Shown: positions 25,796 to 34,548 of the stretch, piece by piece
Position numbering within the stretch: the first letter of the stretch is position 1
How the letters are laid out: the number at the start of each line of letters is the position of its first letter
From: an uncultured Clostridium sp.
GTDB lineage: Bacteria; Bacillota; Clostridia; Lachnospirales; Lachnospiraceae
Length of the DNA stretch: 50,297 nucleotides
NCBI RefSeq assembly: GCF_900547735.1
Contig: NZ_URHZ01000039.1
Span: 1 to 50,297 of the forward strand
Reading direction: 5' to 3'
Position numbers and translations under genes: made by a program
The notes under the pieces: generated by a model
Database searches by the model: none
Told to the model about the DNA's origin: nothing
Seen by the model: only the letters and a program-made list of their open reading frames with translations

Positions 25796-25835
25796 ACGAA
25801 AAGCACGCTTCGCGCACTTTTCATTGCCACTCAAC
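25796..25835 (-). repeat. Post-terminator repeat A, copy
   Basis: Minus-strand copy of the 40-bp family A element with one base different in the core (GCGCGAAGC for TTCGCGAAGC). It follows the terminator of the gltS gene in the sense of that gene. Confidence 0.85.
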
Positions 25836-25840
25836 GATAA

Positions 25841-25873
25841 ACAGCCCGGCTGTTTTGGGGGGCCGGACTGTCT
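25841..25873 (-). terminator. Terminator after gltS
   Basis: On the minus strand CAGTCCGGC pairs with GCCGGGCTG (one G-U pair) around CCCCCAAAA-like loop bases, then TGTTTAT. The T-run is weak. Confidence 0.55.
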
Positions 25874-25912
25874 ATGTAAAATTACTATATTAAGTTAGCG
25901 ATGAACGTGCTT

Positions 25913-27160
25913 TTATTTTACAAAGCTTCCAAATACGGAAAGGAAGATTGGATTGTAAATATCGTCGATGATAACGGCGAAGGAAGGGTAAAGAACCCAT
26001 GCTATATTATGCCATCCATACTCATCCATAACAGCTTTCTCATTTGCAACGGCGTTAGGGCCGGAACCGCATCCCCATCCGCAGTTACCTGCAGCCATTA
26101 CAGCAGCGCCGTAGTCGCGGCCGAACATGTTGTAAGATACGAAGATTGCAAATACTGCCATTAAAACTGCCTGGCAAAGAAGGATGATACCCATCTGGCC
26201 GGCTACCGGAGCCAGTTTCGTGATATCGGTTGTCATGAGCACCAGGGCCAGATAAAGTTCCAGGAACATATGCTCAATGGCGTCGACTTCAGGAACATAG
26301 AATTTGATATTGCATGTTTCCATAACATTACGTGCGATTGCGCCTGCGAACAGACAGCCGATGAATTTAGGCATTTCAATCATTGGGATGTTGTCAAGGA
26401 TGCAGTAAATCGGCATACCGAGAGCAGCGATAAGCAGTGTCATGGCAAACATGGAAATCATTCTGCTGTTGTCAAGTGTTGCAACAGTGCCGGTTTTTGC
26501 TGATTCCGGTTTGTCGTTCGGGTCGGATTTAAGACCGTGACGGGAAATCAGGAATGCAGCTACAGGGCCGCCAATCAGGGAACCCATGATATTACCCATG
26601 GTACCGGCAGCAACACCGATTGTGGTGGCATCCGCTGCGCCCCAGCTTTCAAAGATAGGACCAAATGCGGAAGCCGTACCAACGCCGCCCGACATTGCGG
26701 AAGAAGAACACTGCAGAGCCAGAAGCGGATGGAGGCCAATCATGTTGCCTACGAATACGCCCAGAAGATCCTGAAGAGTAATCAGGACACAGGCTGCGAT
26801 GGCAATCATGGCACAGAGCTTGCCGCCTGCATGGCGGAGCATCTTTAAGCTGAAGCCGAAACCTACGCAGAGGAAGAACAGGTTCTGACATAAGTCTTTC
26901 ATAATGGCTGCATCGAAGGAAAGGCCGATGATGCCGGAGCCTTTGATGATGGCGACAACAATTGAGAAAATGATACCGGACACAACCGGTGCCGGAATTG
27001 CGTATTTACGCAGTAATTTTGAGTGGTTTACAATCGCACGGCCAAGAAAGATTACAATGGCGGCGAAGCCCAGTGTGGTGAGATACTCGAACTTGAAATT
27101 TGCAACAGCCCCATCTGCTGCCGGTGTGTAAGTGCCGAAATAGCCCATAATAGTTTCCAT
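25913..27160 (-). CDS. gltS: Na+:glutamate symporter, GltS/ESS family
   Basis: A 415-residue integral membrane protein of the ESS family, which imports glutamate with Na+. It has two repeats of about five helices each. Typical marks are a hydrophobic opening with LGRAIVNHSKLLRKYAIPAP, the re-entrant Ser/Gly-rich loop QCSSSAMSGGVGTASAFGP, and the matching loop AAGNCGWGCGSGPNAVANE in the second half. The start at 27160 is preferred because a GGAGGG motif sits 10 bases upstream; the ATG at 27178 lies on that motif. The promoter at 27215-27243 and a terminator on the far side make it a single-gene unit. The TAXI receptor gene is downstream on the same strand. Confidence 0.87.
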   Translation of the reverse strand: METIMGYFGTYTPAADGAVANFKFEYLTTLGFAAIVIFLGRAIVNHSKLLRKYAIPAPVVSGIIFSIVVAIIKGSGIIGLSFDAAIMKDLCQNLFFLCVGFGFSLKMLRHAGGKLCAMIAIAACVLITLQDLLGVFVGNMIGLHPLLALQCSSSAMSGGVGTASAFGPIFESWGAADATTIGVAAGTMGNIMGSLIGGPVAAFLISRHGLKSDPNDKPESAKTGTVATLDNSRMISMFAMTLLIAALGMPIYCILDNIPMIEMPKFIGCLFAGAIARNVMETCNIKFYVPEVDAIEHMFLELYLALVLMTTDITKLAPVAGQMGIILLCQAVLMAVFAIFVSYNMFGRDYGAAVMAAGNCGWGCGSGPNAVANEKAVMDEYGWHNIAWVLYPSFAVIIDDIYNPIFLSVFGSFVK

Positions 27161-27214
27161 AGAAACAATACCCTCCATTTCTTTTAATAAAGTTTATATT
27201 TTTTTTATAAATTT

Positions 27215-27243
27215 AGTGTAAAAGATTCATTAATCGAAGTCAA
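27215..27243 (-). promoter_or_regulatory. Predicted sigma-A promoter of gltS
   Basis: On the minus strand TTGACT (27243-27238) and TACACT (27220-27215) are 17 bp apart. Confidence 0.5.
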
Positions 27244-27284
27244 TTTATGTAATTAAGTAAAGAGTTTAGTAACTATAGTAAGTG

Positions 27285-27421
27285 AATAAGGGGGAATTGA
27301 TGAGAAATTCGGACAGGCAGTGGGAGATTGGGGTGGTGAGAGGGAGGTTGTGAGTCTTCAGTCCCGGGGGGAGGTTGTCGCGGGTGGGAATCCGGGAAGG
27401 TTATGGCCCGGGACTGAAGAC
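27285..27421 (+). repeat. Repeat C, internal diverged copy with long inverted repeat
   Basis: A G-rich stretch leads into GTGAGTCTTCAGTCCCGG, also present at 50244-50261. GTCTTCAGTCCCGGG (27354-27368) pairs perfectly over 15 bp with CCCGGGACTGAAGAC (27407-27421) around a 38-nt loop. Together with repeat D this fills most of the gene-free stretch between gltS and the next gene. Confidence 0.6.
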
Positions 27422-27467
27422 GCGAAGGTTTCCGCCATCCAGGTGCCCGGTCTGCAGCCGTTAAGTG

Positions 27468-27618
27468 GTTCCTGTTCACACCGCATTGCGCTGTAAACAA
27501 TAACACGCTTCGCGATGCACAGAAATGGCAAGAACGCCATTTCTCGACGCAGAACTCGGGACTTTCACGAAAGACACGTGAAAACACCTCGCGGAATATA
27601 TCGTGAGTGAACAGTAAC
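27468..27618 (+). repeat. Repeat D, long form (structured, possibly a small mobile element or RNA)
   Basis: GTTCCTGTTCAC (27468-27479) and GTGAACAGTAAC (27607-27618) are 12-bp inverted ends with one mismatch. The interior holds further hairpins: AGAAATGGC/GCCATTTCT near 27521-27544 and TTTCACG/CGTGAAA near 27563-27582. A 48-bp short form with the same ends lies at 44951-44998. No open frame covers it. Confidence 0.5.
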
Positions 27619-27841
27619 GTTAAGTGTGCTTGTTTCTCAAATATAAATATGCATTTCTATACTTCCGGCCTGCAGTATTGTATAATAGAATAAACAAGAA
27701 TTGACCGGGCAGAGCAAGGGAAACTTCTTTACCGTCAGGCCAAGAAGATGGACTATACAACAATTAGGATTTTTCAAGCTGAAGTCAAGGAAGTTTGCGT
27801 TCATTGGGCTTAATGAAAGAACTATTTTGAAAGGGTGGAAA

Positions 27842-28357
27842 ATGATGACAGAAAGTTCAGATAAAACAAAAGTTAAAAGAGAAGAAAGACGCATTTTCAG
27901 ATATACCCTTGCTGACGCATGGAAAGATATTATCTCGCAAGTTGAGGTACTAGACGGGATTGAAGATAAAAATATAAGATGCTTATATTTTGACAGACCA
28001 CGCAGCCTGACCCATGAGGGCAATACCAAGGTTGATTCTTTCTTTACTACAATCAGTCAGAAAGATATTAATGCAATAAAGAATGCAATGCATAGTCACA
28101 TAGACATTTTTCAATATAAAGAAATTGAGTTTCCAACGGTGCTTGATGGGGTTATCAACACATTTGAATTTACACTGGACGAAAATTTTGCAAACGCAAT
28201 TACCGCATATAATATTTGGGCATTTAGAGGAAATGTTGATGTTGGAATCATTGGAATTCCGCCATATAAAGGAGGCGCTGTTTTACAGTTATTTGATGAA
28301 ATTTCAAAAATACTGTTAGATAATGGAGTAGATCCAAAATACCTTAGGACTGATTGA
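27842..28357 (+). CDS. Hypothetical protein in an AT-rich island
   Basis: A 171-residue soluble protein that I do not recognise. It starts MMTESSDKTKVKREERRIF and has a mixed alpha/beta look with many aromatic and acidic residues (NIRCLYFDRPRSLTHEG, ISQKDINAIKNAMHSHIDIF, VLDGVINTFEFTLDENFANA). There is no signal peptide or membrane segment. The start at 27842 follows AAAGGGTGG; ATG at 27845 is equally possible. The base composition is clearly more AT-rich than the neighbouring genes, and a decayed gene follows, which suggests transferred DNA. Size and context would fit an orphan immunity protein of a polymorphic toxin system, but this is a guess. Confidence 0.6.
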   Translation: MMTESSDKTKVKREERRIFRYTLADAWKDIISQVEVLDGIEDKNIRCLYFDRPRSLTHEGNTKVDSFFTTISQKDINAIKNAMHSHIDIFQYKEIEFPTVLDGVINTFEFTLDENFANAITAYNIWAFRGNVDVGIIGIPPYKGGAVLQLFDEISKILLDNGVDPKYLRTD

Positions 28358-28373
28358 GAGAAGATAGATTTGA

Positions 28374-28737
28374 AGTAAACAATTCAAGTCTGTTGCGCCG
28401 AATAATTTGAAGTGGTATGTGGCAGTTTTTATGTGGAAAGGAACACGAAATAGAAGAGGCAAGGCTGGTTTCTCTAAAATATGTATTTGATATGGATAAC
28501 TCAGTTGGTATGTTAGCAGATATGCCCTGCGGTTACTATGCAATAAGAAAAACCAGGGAGGATAACCGGATGGTTGGAAAGCGTTAAATCTCAGTTTCAC
28601 AAAATTCTGAATGGAGAAGAAAATCAAATTCGGAGGAATTGTATGACGATACCTATAATGATCCCTGGAAGGACATTAAAGAAATCGATCTTGATTTAAA
28701 CGGCGGTTTAATTATTCGTAATAAGGACACCAGATAG
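28374..28737 (+). pseudogene. Decayed gene with frameshifts, possibly immunity-like
   Basis: Coding-like sequence is spread over three frames. One frame reads SKQFKSVAPNNLKWYVAVFM (from about 28374). A second is open 28417-28587 and reads MWQFLCGKEHEIEEARLVSL, then YVFDMDNSVGMLADMPCGYY. A third is open from about 28609 to the stop at 28735-28737, with DPWKDIKEIDLDLNGGLIIR. None has a good ribosome binding site. The WQFLCG pattern followed by a D-rich helix and P-x-GYYA faintly resembles Imm33/DUF2185 immunity proteins, from memory only. The stop codon lies inside the left arm of a strong terminator, so this was probably once a complete gene end. Confidence 0.45.
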
Positions 28738-28766
28738 CTTGAGTTATCTGGTGTCCTGCATTTTTA
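28725..28766 (+). terminator. Intrinsic terminator ending the AT-rich island
   Basis: GGACACCAGATA and TATCTGGTGTCC form a perfect 12-bp stem with an 8-nt loop, followed by TGCATTTTT. Confidence 0.85.
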
Positions 28767-28869
28767 TACACAATTTGAATTAAAAAATTATAGAAACTAA
28801 GTCTGTCTTCTGTTTGAAGGACATGCTTTTAAGGCACGTTCTTGCAGACTGAGATCGACTGTGGAGTGG

Positions 28870-28894
28870 AGCGGTGAACGGGGCCGCTTTTTTT
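28870..28894 (+). terminator. Weak terminator-like hairpin
   Basis: AGCGG and CCGCT with a 9-nt loop are followed by seven T on the plus strand. It lies just past the 3' end of the convergent CAP gene. The rest of 28767-28908 shows nothing I can name. Confidence 0.4.
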
Positions 28895-28908
28895 ATCGGG
28901 TTCCTGTC

Positions 28909-29769
28909 TTAATAAATAAAAAGCTGTGTCCAGTAATCTGTTCCGCTGGCGTCTTTGTAATGTCCTACGCCGATAGAGGTGTAGTCTTTATTAAGGATAT
29001 TTGCTCTGTGTCCTGAACTGTTCATCCAGCCCTGCATTACTGCCTCCGGTGAATTCTGGCCATAGGCGATGTTTTCGCCGGTTCCTCTGTAGCTGACTCC
29101 GGCCTGGCTCAGAGCGGTGCTGAAACTGCTGCCGTCCGGTCTGGTATGGGAAAATGTTTTTTTGATTTCCTGGGCGCGGAGCTGGGCTGCTTCCGCCACG
29201 CGTGTATCGACAGTCAGAGGACTTAAACCGGCTTTTGCACGCTCTGCATTTACCAGGGCGACAACTGCATTGCCGTATGCATCCTGTCCTTCTTCCTGTT
29301 CCGGTTTATCGGGAGTCTCATCGTCCGGAACCTCCGGTGTCACACCTGGATTTTCAGGCTGATCCGGAATCATATCTCCGGGCTGATCCGGGAGCATATC
29401 CCCGGGCTGATCCGGAATCATATCTCCGGGCTGGTCCGGGAGCATGTCACCAGGCTGGTCCGGCAGTTCCGGTCCCGGCAGCTCCGGCGTCGGGAAAATA
29501 AAATCAGGAGGAGTTATTTCCGGCAGAACCGGCCTTGTACCCCAGTTACCATTCTGATTCCAGTTTCCGCCCTGGTTCCAGTTACCGTTCTGTCCCCAAT
29601 TTCCGCTGCCCGGAAGGCAATCCTTTCCTCCTATTCCAATTACATAAGCGCTTCCGCCTGAAAAAGGAATCTGATAGGTAGATACCGCAGCCAGGGATGT
29701 CATTGGCATTGCAGCCGTTGCAAACATAACCGCAGCAGCAGATAAAGTGTTAACTAATATTCGTCTCAT
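28909..29769 (-). CDS. Secreted CAP/SCP-domain protein with proline-rich linker
   Basis: A 286-residue exported protein. A signal peptide (about 1-28, ending SLAA) is followed by a GNWNQ-type Gly/Asn/Trp repeat (about 56-77) and a Pro/Asp linker with four to five DQPGDM(L/I)P repeats (about 103-138). The CAP domain (about 165-286) has the expected set: FSHTRPDG (His208), GENIAYG (Glu232), SGHRANIL (His254) and a closing YWTQLFIY. Bacterial YkwD-like CAP proteins are found in sporulation and cell-surface contexts; their activity is unsettled. AAGGAGGAAAACC precedes the ATG. The gene is monocistronic. Confidence 0.85.
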   Translation of the reverse strand: MRRILVNTLSAAAVMFATAAMPMTSLAAVSTYQIPFSGGSAYVIGIGGKDCLPGSGNWGQNGNWNQGGNWNQNGNWGTRPVLPEITPPDFIFPTPELPGPELPDQPGDMLPDQPGDMIPDQPGDMLPDQPGDMIPDQPENPGVTPEVPDDETPDKPEQEEGQDAYGNAVVALVNAERAKAGLSPLTVDTRVAEAAQLRAQEIKKTFSHTRPDGSSFSTALSQAGVSYRGTGENIAYGQNSPEAVMQGWMNSSGHRANILNKDYTSIGVGHYKDASGTDYWTQLFIY

Positions 29770-29898
29770 GGTTTTCCTCCTTAGTTGTTACGTAATTATT
29801 GCATATTTGTTACAAAACTATATTAACACATAATAACTGGAAAACCATTAGGGAAAAACTGGAATTACCACGGAATCAGCGCCCGGGCAATAAAAAAA

Positions 29899-31044
29899 TT
29901 ATTTCATGTTCCAATTTCGATACCAGGCAATAAACATCATTAACCCGGCCATACATAGGAAAGCCCCAAAAAGGAAGGCGCCGCTCAGGCTGGAATCGGC
30001 TAAGGTTCCAAATACAAGATTCGTGCCCGCACCGGCTGTGTCGGTAATCATAGCGTTAATGCTCAGGGCCGTAGCACGGTTTTCTGTATGAACCTGCCTG
30101 TTTTGGAGTTCCATCTGGAAAGGCTGAAACAGACTGTTTGAGATACGCAGAATCAAAACACATCCAATGGAAAACCATGCCTTTTCTGTAAAAGCCAGCG
30201 CCGAACAGGAGAGCACTGCCATGGAATAGAGTAGAATTCCGGCATGTTTTGTCCCAAAACGCCGGGAAAAACACGATGAAGCGGCGCCGACCAGCCCTGT
30301 CAGCGTAACTGCAATATAGACATATCCGATTTGCTGCACAGACAGTCCGCACTTCATATATTGAAGCTGAATAAGAAATACCGTGATTGTCTGGTGAGTT
30401 TCCGTCAGGAAAGCCGCAGCAGCCAGAAAGAGCAGCAGATGCCGGTCTTTCAGTGTATGGCTCAATATTTTTCCGAACCCGTCCATACAAAACGCATGAG
30501 TTTCTTCCTTTTTTACTTCCACCAGCCATAATGAGGCCAACGCCGCAAGACCATAGCTTACAACGGTAAGGAATCCTGCCAGTCTGTAGTTGTTCCCTGC
30601 AAAAACGGAAAAAACGGCAGCGGCGCCCAATAACCCGGCCGTCTGCAGGCTGTTATAAACACCAAAAACCTTCTGGCTGTTTTTTCCTTCACATGAAAGA
30701 TAAAGAATACTGGCGTCAACACCAGAGAGTCCCGCAATGACAACACTGAGCATAATGCGTTCCGCCAGAAACCACAAAAACCTATCTGCCCGCCAGAACA
30801 CAATCTTTGATAAAAAATAGAGAAAACAGCAGAATACCATTGTACGCTTATACCCAATTTTATCGGCAAGGATTCCCCATGGAATCTCGCATAGAAGACA
30901 TAAAACCAGAGAAATACTTTCGATAAGAGAGATTTGGAAAATGGTAACACCCTGCGACTGGCGGTAAAGAGCCGCAATAGGACCGTAAAAGATCATGCCG
31001 TGCAAAAGTGCGATGACATACATAAGACAAATATTTTTTTTCAT
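29899..31044 (-). CDS. MFS transporter
   Basis: A 381-residue membrane protein with about 12 hydrophobic segments, on the short side for the major facilitator superfamily. The first cytoplasmic loop carries the family motif (EIPWGILADKIGYKRTM, about 53-69), and a related motif occurs in the second half (CFSRRFGTKHAG). The pattern fits drug or sugar efflux MFS proteins, but no substrate can be named. AAAGGAAATG lies upstream of the ATG. It is a single gene between the CAP gene and the two-component operon, all on the minus strand. Confidence 0.8.
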   Translation of the reverse strand: MKKNICLMYVIALLHGMIFYGPIAALYRQSQGVTIFQISLIESISLVLCLLCEIPWGILADKIGYKRTMVFCCFLYFLSKIVFWRADRFLWFLAERIMLSVVIAGLSGVDASILYLSCEGKNSQKVFGVYNSLQTAGLLGAAAVFSVFAGNNYRLAGFLTVVSYGLAALASLWLVEVKKEETHAFCMDGFGKILSHTLKDRHLLLFLAAAAFLTETHQTITVFLIQLQYMKCGLSVQQIGYVYIAVTLTGLVGAASSCFSRRFGTKHAGILLYSMAVLSCSALAFTEKAWFSIGCVLILRISNSLFQPFQMELQNRQVHTENRATALSINAMITDTAGAGTNLVFGTLADSSLSGAFLFGAFLCMAGLMMFIAWYRNWNMK

Positions 31045-31076
31045 AAAGTCATTTCCTTTCCGATTTTAAACACAAC

Positions 31077-31117
31077 AACGAAAAGCACGCTTCGCGAACT
31101 TTTCATTGCCACTCAAC
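31077..31117 (-). repeat. Post-terminator repeat A, copy
   Basis: Minus-strand copy of the consensus: TTGAGTGGCAATGAAAAG, TTCGCGAAGCGTG, CTTTTCGTT. It starts at the end of the T-run of the two-component-operon terminator. Confidence 0.85.
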
Positions 31118-31142
31118 AAAAAGCGCTGATAAAACCAGCGCT
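31117..31142 (-). terminator. Intrinsic terminator after the DcuSR-like operon
   Basis: On the minus strand AGCGCTG-GTTTTAT-CAGCGCT-TTTTG: a 7-bp perfect stem with a T-run. Confidence 0.8.
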
Positions 31143-31270
31143 ATAATCCTATGCCGTTCTATTTAAATCGGATTTCCGGAAATGATTCTGAACTTCATTT
31201 TTCTTCCCCCTGAAACCGGGATACCAAACGCATCGGGCTCGGTATGCGGCGGCCGGTATCCTCTGGAATT

Positions 31271-31957
31271 CTAATCTTTTACATACCGGTACCGGATTGA
31301 CGGTCTTCCCCCGGTCTGATAATCAATTGTGCTGATAAGCTCCCCTGTTTCCACCATGTAATTCATATACCTGCGGATTGTAATCCGTGACAGATGAATC
31401 TGTTCGGCAATCTGCTCACTGGAATACGTGTCATCCCTGTTTTCTTTCAGAAACGCGCGTATCAGCCCGAGTGTCGTTTCGTTCAGCCCCTTTGCCAGGT
31501 TAGCCGCAGCGGTTCCGGTGCTTTCCTGGCGGGTCAGCAGCTTATCGATTTCACCCTGCTCCATGTTGCTTTTAGCCTGACTTAAATACTCCTTCATCTG
31601 GCTGTATTTATCCAGGGCCACTTTAAAACGGGTATACTCAAACGGTTTGACAAGATAGTCGATTACGCCCCGGGAGAGCAGCTGGAGGACGATATCCGTG
31701 TCGCTGGCCGAGGTTACCATGATGATTGAGGGCGCTTTGCCCATAGCATGGAGCTGATCGATAAATTCGGTGCCGTTCATAAGCGGGGTATAGTAATCCA
31801 GGATAATCAAATCCGCATCGTTTTCTTTCAGATACTCAAGTGCCTCGATTCCGCTTTTAAATACATTAATCACCCGGAAAGAAGGGGTCAGCTCCACATA
31901 TTGTTTGTTGATGGACGCCACCATGGGATCGTCTTCTATGATAATGACCTGATACAT
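31271..31957 (-). CDS. DcuR/CitB-family response regulator
   Basis: A 228-residue regulator. The receiver domain has the acidic start IIIEDDPMV, phospho-accepting Asp54 in LIILDYYTPLMNG, and Lys104 in YLVKPFEY. The C-terminal helix-turn-helix (SSEQIAEQIHLSRITIRRYM) and the GGRPSIRYRY ending are typical of the CitB/DcuR/MalR group that controls uptake or fermentation of citrate, C4-dicarboxylates or related acids. Its ATG shares one base with the stop of the kinase gene (TAATG), and AGGAGG lies in the end of that gene. No transport gene is adjacent; the citrate, glutamate and TAXI genes of this window are possible targets. Confidence 0.85.
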   Translation of the reverse strand: MYQVIIIEDDPMVASINKQYVELTPSFRVINVFKSGIEALEYLKENDADLIILDYYTPLMNGTEFIDQLHAMGKAPSIIMVTSASDTDIVLQLLSRGVIDYLVKPFEYTRFKVALDKYSQMKEYLSQAKSNMEQGEIDKLLTRQESTGTAAANLAKGLNETTLGLIRAFLKENRDDTYSSEQIAEQIHLSRITIRRYMNYMVETGELISTIDYQTGGRPSIRYRYVKD

Positions 31958-33585
31958 TACAGGTCCTCCTTTCTTGTAAAGGTAAGGGTAAAACAGGAAC
32001 CCTCGCCTTTTTCCGTATCAATGGCGATATCGCCGTTATACTCTTCTGCAATCTGGCGAAGCAGATAGAGGCCGGTTCCACGGGTCTCGCCCTTGGAAGA
32101 AATGCCTTTTTCGAAAATATGCTCCAGCAGTTCCCGGTTGATTCCGCCTCCGGTGTCCTCGCATGTAATGATGTTGCAGTCAGGGCGGCAGTAGATGCCT
32201 AGCGTGATCTCTTTCAGCTCATTGTCCCGGTTTTGGCAGCTGTTCAGTTCCTCTATGGCGTTTTCCAGCAGGTTGCCGATGATGGTGATAAAGGCGTCCT
32301 GAGGGAGAATCAGCTCACTTTCGATGCAGCTGCTGTCGTGAGTCAGGGAAAGACGGATACCCAGCTCTGCGGCATGCATCATTTTCCCGATAATCAGCGC
32401 GCAGATTCTGGATACGCGGATGCAGTCGGCCGTCTCACGGATGGACTGGCTGGAAACCAGATTGCTGTTGATGATAAACTGTATGGCCTGCTCGATTTCT
32501 CCGATCTGGAGATATCCCAGGATGACATGGAGCTTATTTAAAAATTCATGGTTAAAAGCCCGCAGAGTGTCAAGCATGCTCCTGGTGCCGGACAGTTCAT
32601 CGGACATGGCGAGCATATCCGTGCGATCCACCATGATTACGAGCATGCCTTGAATCGGTTTTTTGCCTTTTCCCTGGATCGGAATTTCATTCATCAGGAT
32701 CGAACGGCCGCCGATCATACAGGACTGGCGGTGGACGGATTTGCCCGTACTTACAACCGAGTCAAAATTTGTGGCGGGGTAAAGCTCGCGGAAATATTTT
32801 CCCATCAACGGAGGCCCTTCCTCAGGTCCGTCGTGAAAAAGATTTCTGGCGACAATGTTGGAAAACAGGATCTTACCCTCGGTGTCCGTGGCGATCAGGC
32901 CTTCCTCAATGGCGTTCATCACCTCGTCCTGCCGTATGTACATGTTGAGAAGCTCATGGGGGTTAAAGCCCATCAGGGATTTTCTTAAAAACCGGATAAA
33001 AGCGTGGGTCAGCGGAATGCTGACAAGCATCATCAGGAAGAAAATCGCTATATGCACAAGCAGTATATTCCGGTGCCTTGCCGAAATATGTGCGGTAAAG
33101 ACGGATGCCATGACAAAACCGATGATTTTTCCGTCCGTCCTTTTTACGGCATGGAAAGCACGCCTCTGGGCGCCTTTTGTCCCGTATCCCGTTGTGATAT
33201 AGGGTTCGCTCCCCTGTAAGATCATGGTTTCATCCCCGTCCACAAAGGTTTCACCCGTCTTAAGGCGGTCCGTGTGGTAGAAACGCAGTCCATTGTTGTC
33301 ATAGATGACGACGACGCTGATATCGGGTATATTGGCGCTGAGAGAGTCGATATCCTCCTTGGCCGCATTGCTGGGATACCCGTCCTCAAGCATGGAAATT
33401 ACTTCCGGCATGGAGGCAATATAAGAAGCGGTGCCGCTTATGATGGCGTCCATATCCCGGCGCTGCCTCGTAATATCAAAATACAGGGTAATTGCCAGTG
33501 AAAATACGATAACGAATGCGGATAACAGTGTGAAAGAGCGGTACAGCTCTTTTTCAAGCGCATTCCGGGAATCCGTCTGATCCAC
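31957..33585 (-). CDS. DcuS/CitA-family membrane sensor histidine kinase
   Basis: A 542-residue kinase with GTG start at 33585. AAAGGAGG lies six bases before this GTG, while an ATG at 33615 lies upstream of that site. Layout: membrane segment about 17-37, extracytoplasmic sCache/PASC-like sensor about 40-170 with SVVVIYDNNGLRFYHTD, second membrane segment about 176-196, PAS domain about 222-325, then the unusual HisKA-like region FNHEFLNKLHVILGYLQIGE (His346) and ATPase domain with IIGNLLENAIEELN and GTGLYLLRQIA. This architecture is known for carboxylate sensors such as DcuS, CitA and MalK. It is co-transcribed with the regulator gene that follows with a 1-bp overlap. The ligand is unknown but is probably a small organic acid. 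Confidence 0.87.
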   Translation of the reverse strand: MDQTDSRNALEKELYRSFTLLSAFVIVFSLAITLYFDITRQRRDMDAIISGTASYIASMPEVISMLEDGYPSNAAKEDIDSLSANIPDISVVVIYDNNGLRFYHTDRLKTGETFVDGDETMILQGSEPYITTGYGTKGAQRRAFHAVKRTDGKIIGFVMASVFTAHISARHRNILLVHIAIFFLMMLVSIPLTHAFIRFLRKSLMGFNPHELLNMYIRQDEVMNAIEEGLIATDTEGKILFSNIVARNLFHDGPEEGPPLMGKYFRELYPATNFDSVVSTGKSVHRQSCMIGGRSILMNEIPIQGKGKKPIQGMLVIMVDRTDMLAMSDELSGTRSMLDTLRAFNHEFLNKLHVILGYLQIGEIEQAIQFIINSNLVSSQSIRETADCIRVSRICALIIGKMMHAAELGIRLSLTHDSSCIESELILPQDAFITIIGNLLENAIEELNSCQNRDNELKEITLGIYCRPDCNIITCEDTGGGINRELLEHIFEKGISSKGETRGTGLYLLRQIAEEYNGDIAIDTEKGEGSCFTLTFTRKEDL

Positions 33586-33730
33586 GGCGCACCTCCTTTG
33601 CAAATGGCGCTGCATGGCTTATGAAGCGGCCTTACAGTGCTGATACTGGTAAAAAAACGTGAAGTAAAATAATGAGATTTCTTATCACGGCGTGAAAAAA
33701 CAGTCCGCATGCGGGGTGGAAACACGGAGT

Positions 33731-34315
33731 TTATTCTATATAGATCTGTTTCCCGAACTGATAGGCATCCTGAAGATGGCATGTCTTTTCAATCTGCGGT
33801 TTCCCGTTTGTATCACCGCAGCCGCCGGCCAGTATCATTCCCTTATCATGAAAACCGATGTAATTGATGAGGGTGAATTTATAATAGGAAACGGCCTGCT
33901 CATAGGTCCAGAATAAATTGTCCGCGGATGTCATGAGAAGCGCGGCATCCTTCACAGGATATTTCTCATAACGGCCCAGCGGCGGATTGGCGTCCTCCTC
34001 GGCAAGACAGTAAAAACGTTCAATAAACGCTTTCAGTTTGGAAGAAAACGTCCAGAACAGAAGCGGGGATGCAAATACAATCAAATCAGCGGATTTGATT
34101 TTGGGATTAAGACTGTTAAATGCGTCCTTCTGAATACAGGGTTTTCCAAACCTGCAGGCATTGCAGCCCAGACATCCTTTTACCTCATTTTTCAGCAGAG
34201 AAACTATCTCCACCTGATGGCCTGCCTCAGAGGCTCCTTTTGAAAAAGCGTCCACAAGCCGGCTGGTGTTACCATGCGGGCGGCCGCCGCCCTGAATGAT
34301 TAATATCTGCTTCAT
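33731..34315 (-). CDS. NAD(P)H-dependent flavin oxidoreductase, iron-sulfur flavoprotein-like
   Basis: A 194-residue flavodoxin-fold protein. The flavin phosphate loop QGGGRPHGNTSRLV is at about 8-21, and a CLGCNAC motif plus a fourth Cys (C48, C51, C54, C60) resembles the compact cluster motif of iron-sulfur flavoproteins. FASPLLFWTFSSKLKAFIERF is the second flavin-contact region. ATG at 34315 is preferred (GGAG upstream); 21 extra residues from 34378 do not resemble the family. It is a paralogue of the protein at 10105-10680. The substrate is unknown. Confidence 0.78.
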   Translation of the reverse strand: MKQILIIQGGGRPHGNTSRLVDAFSKGASEAGHQVEIVSLLKNEVKGCLGCNACRFGKPCIQKDAFNSLNPKIKSADLIVFASPLLFWTFSSKLKAFIERFYCLAEEDANPPLGRYEKYPVKDAALLMTSADNLFWTYEQAVSYYKFTLINYIGFHDKGMILAGGCGDTNGKPQIEKTCHLQDAYQFGKQIYIE

Positions 34316-34548
34316 TTTTATTCTCCGGAAATTTATATTTTTGTCTGTTTCAATTCTACTATGATGGTATTTTACCATGTTGTTTCATGTTTTGGTAGTT
34401 TATTTGCTCCGATGCGTGCAATTGGGCCGCGGCTTCCGTTCCGGCGTCCGCTGCGAAATAAAATTACAAAATTTTGCACAAGCAGGCAAATACCGCGGAT
34501 GAAATGCGAATGAGGGGGAATAATATTTATGAAATTTCAAAAAAACCC

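Noticed and set aside
27422..27700. tRNA or other known RNA gene in the gene-free block
   Set aside because: No cloverleaf or known RNA core was recognised. The hairpins fit the inverted-repeat element better.
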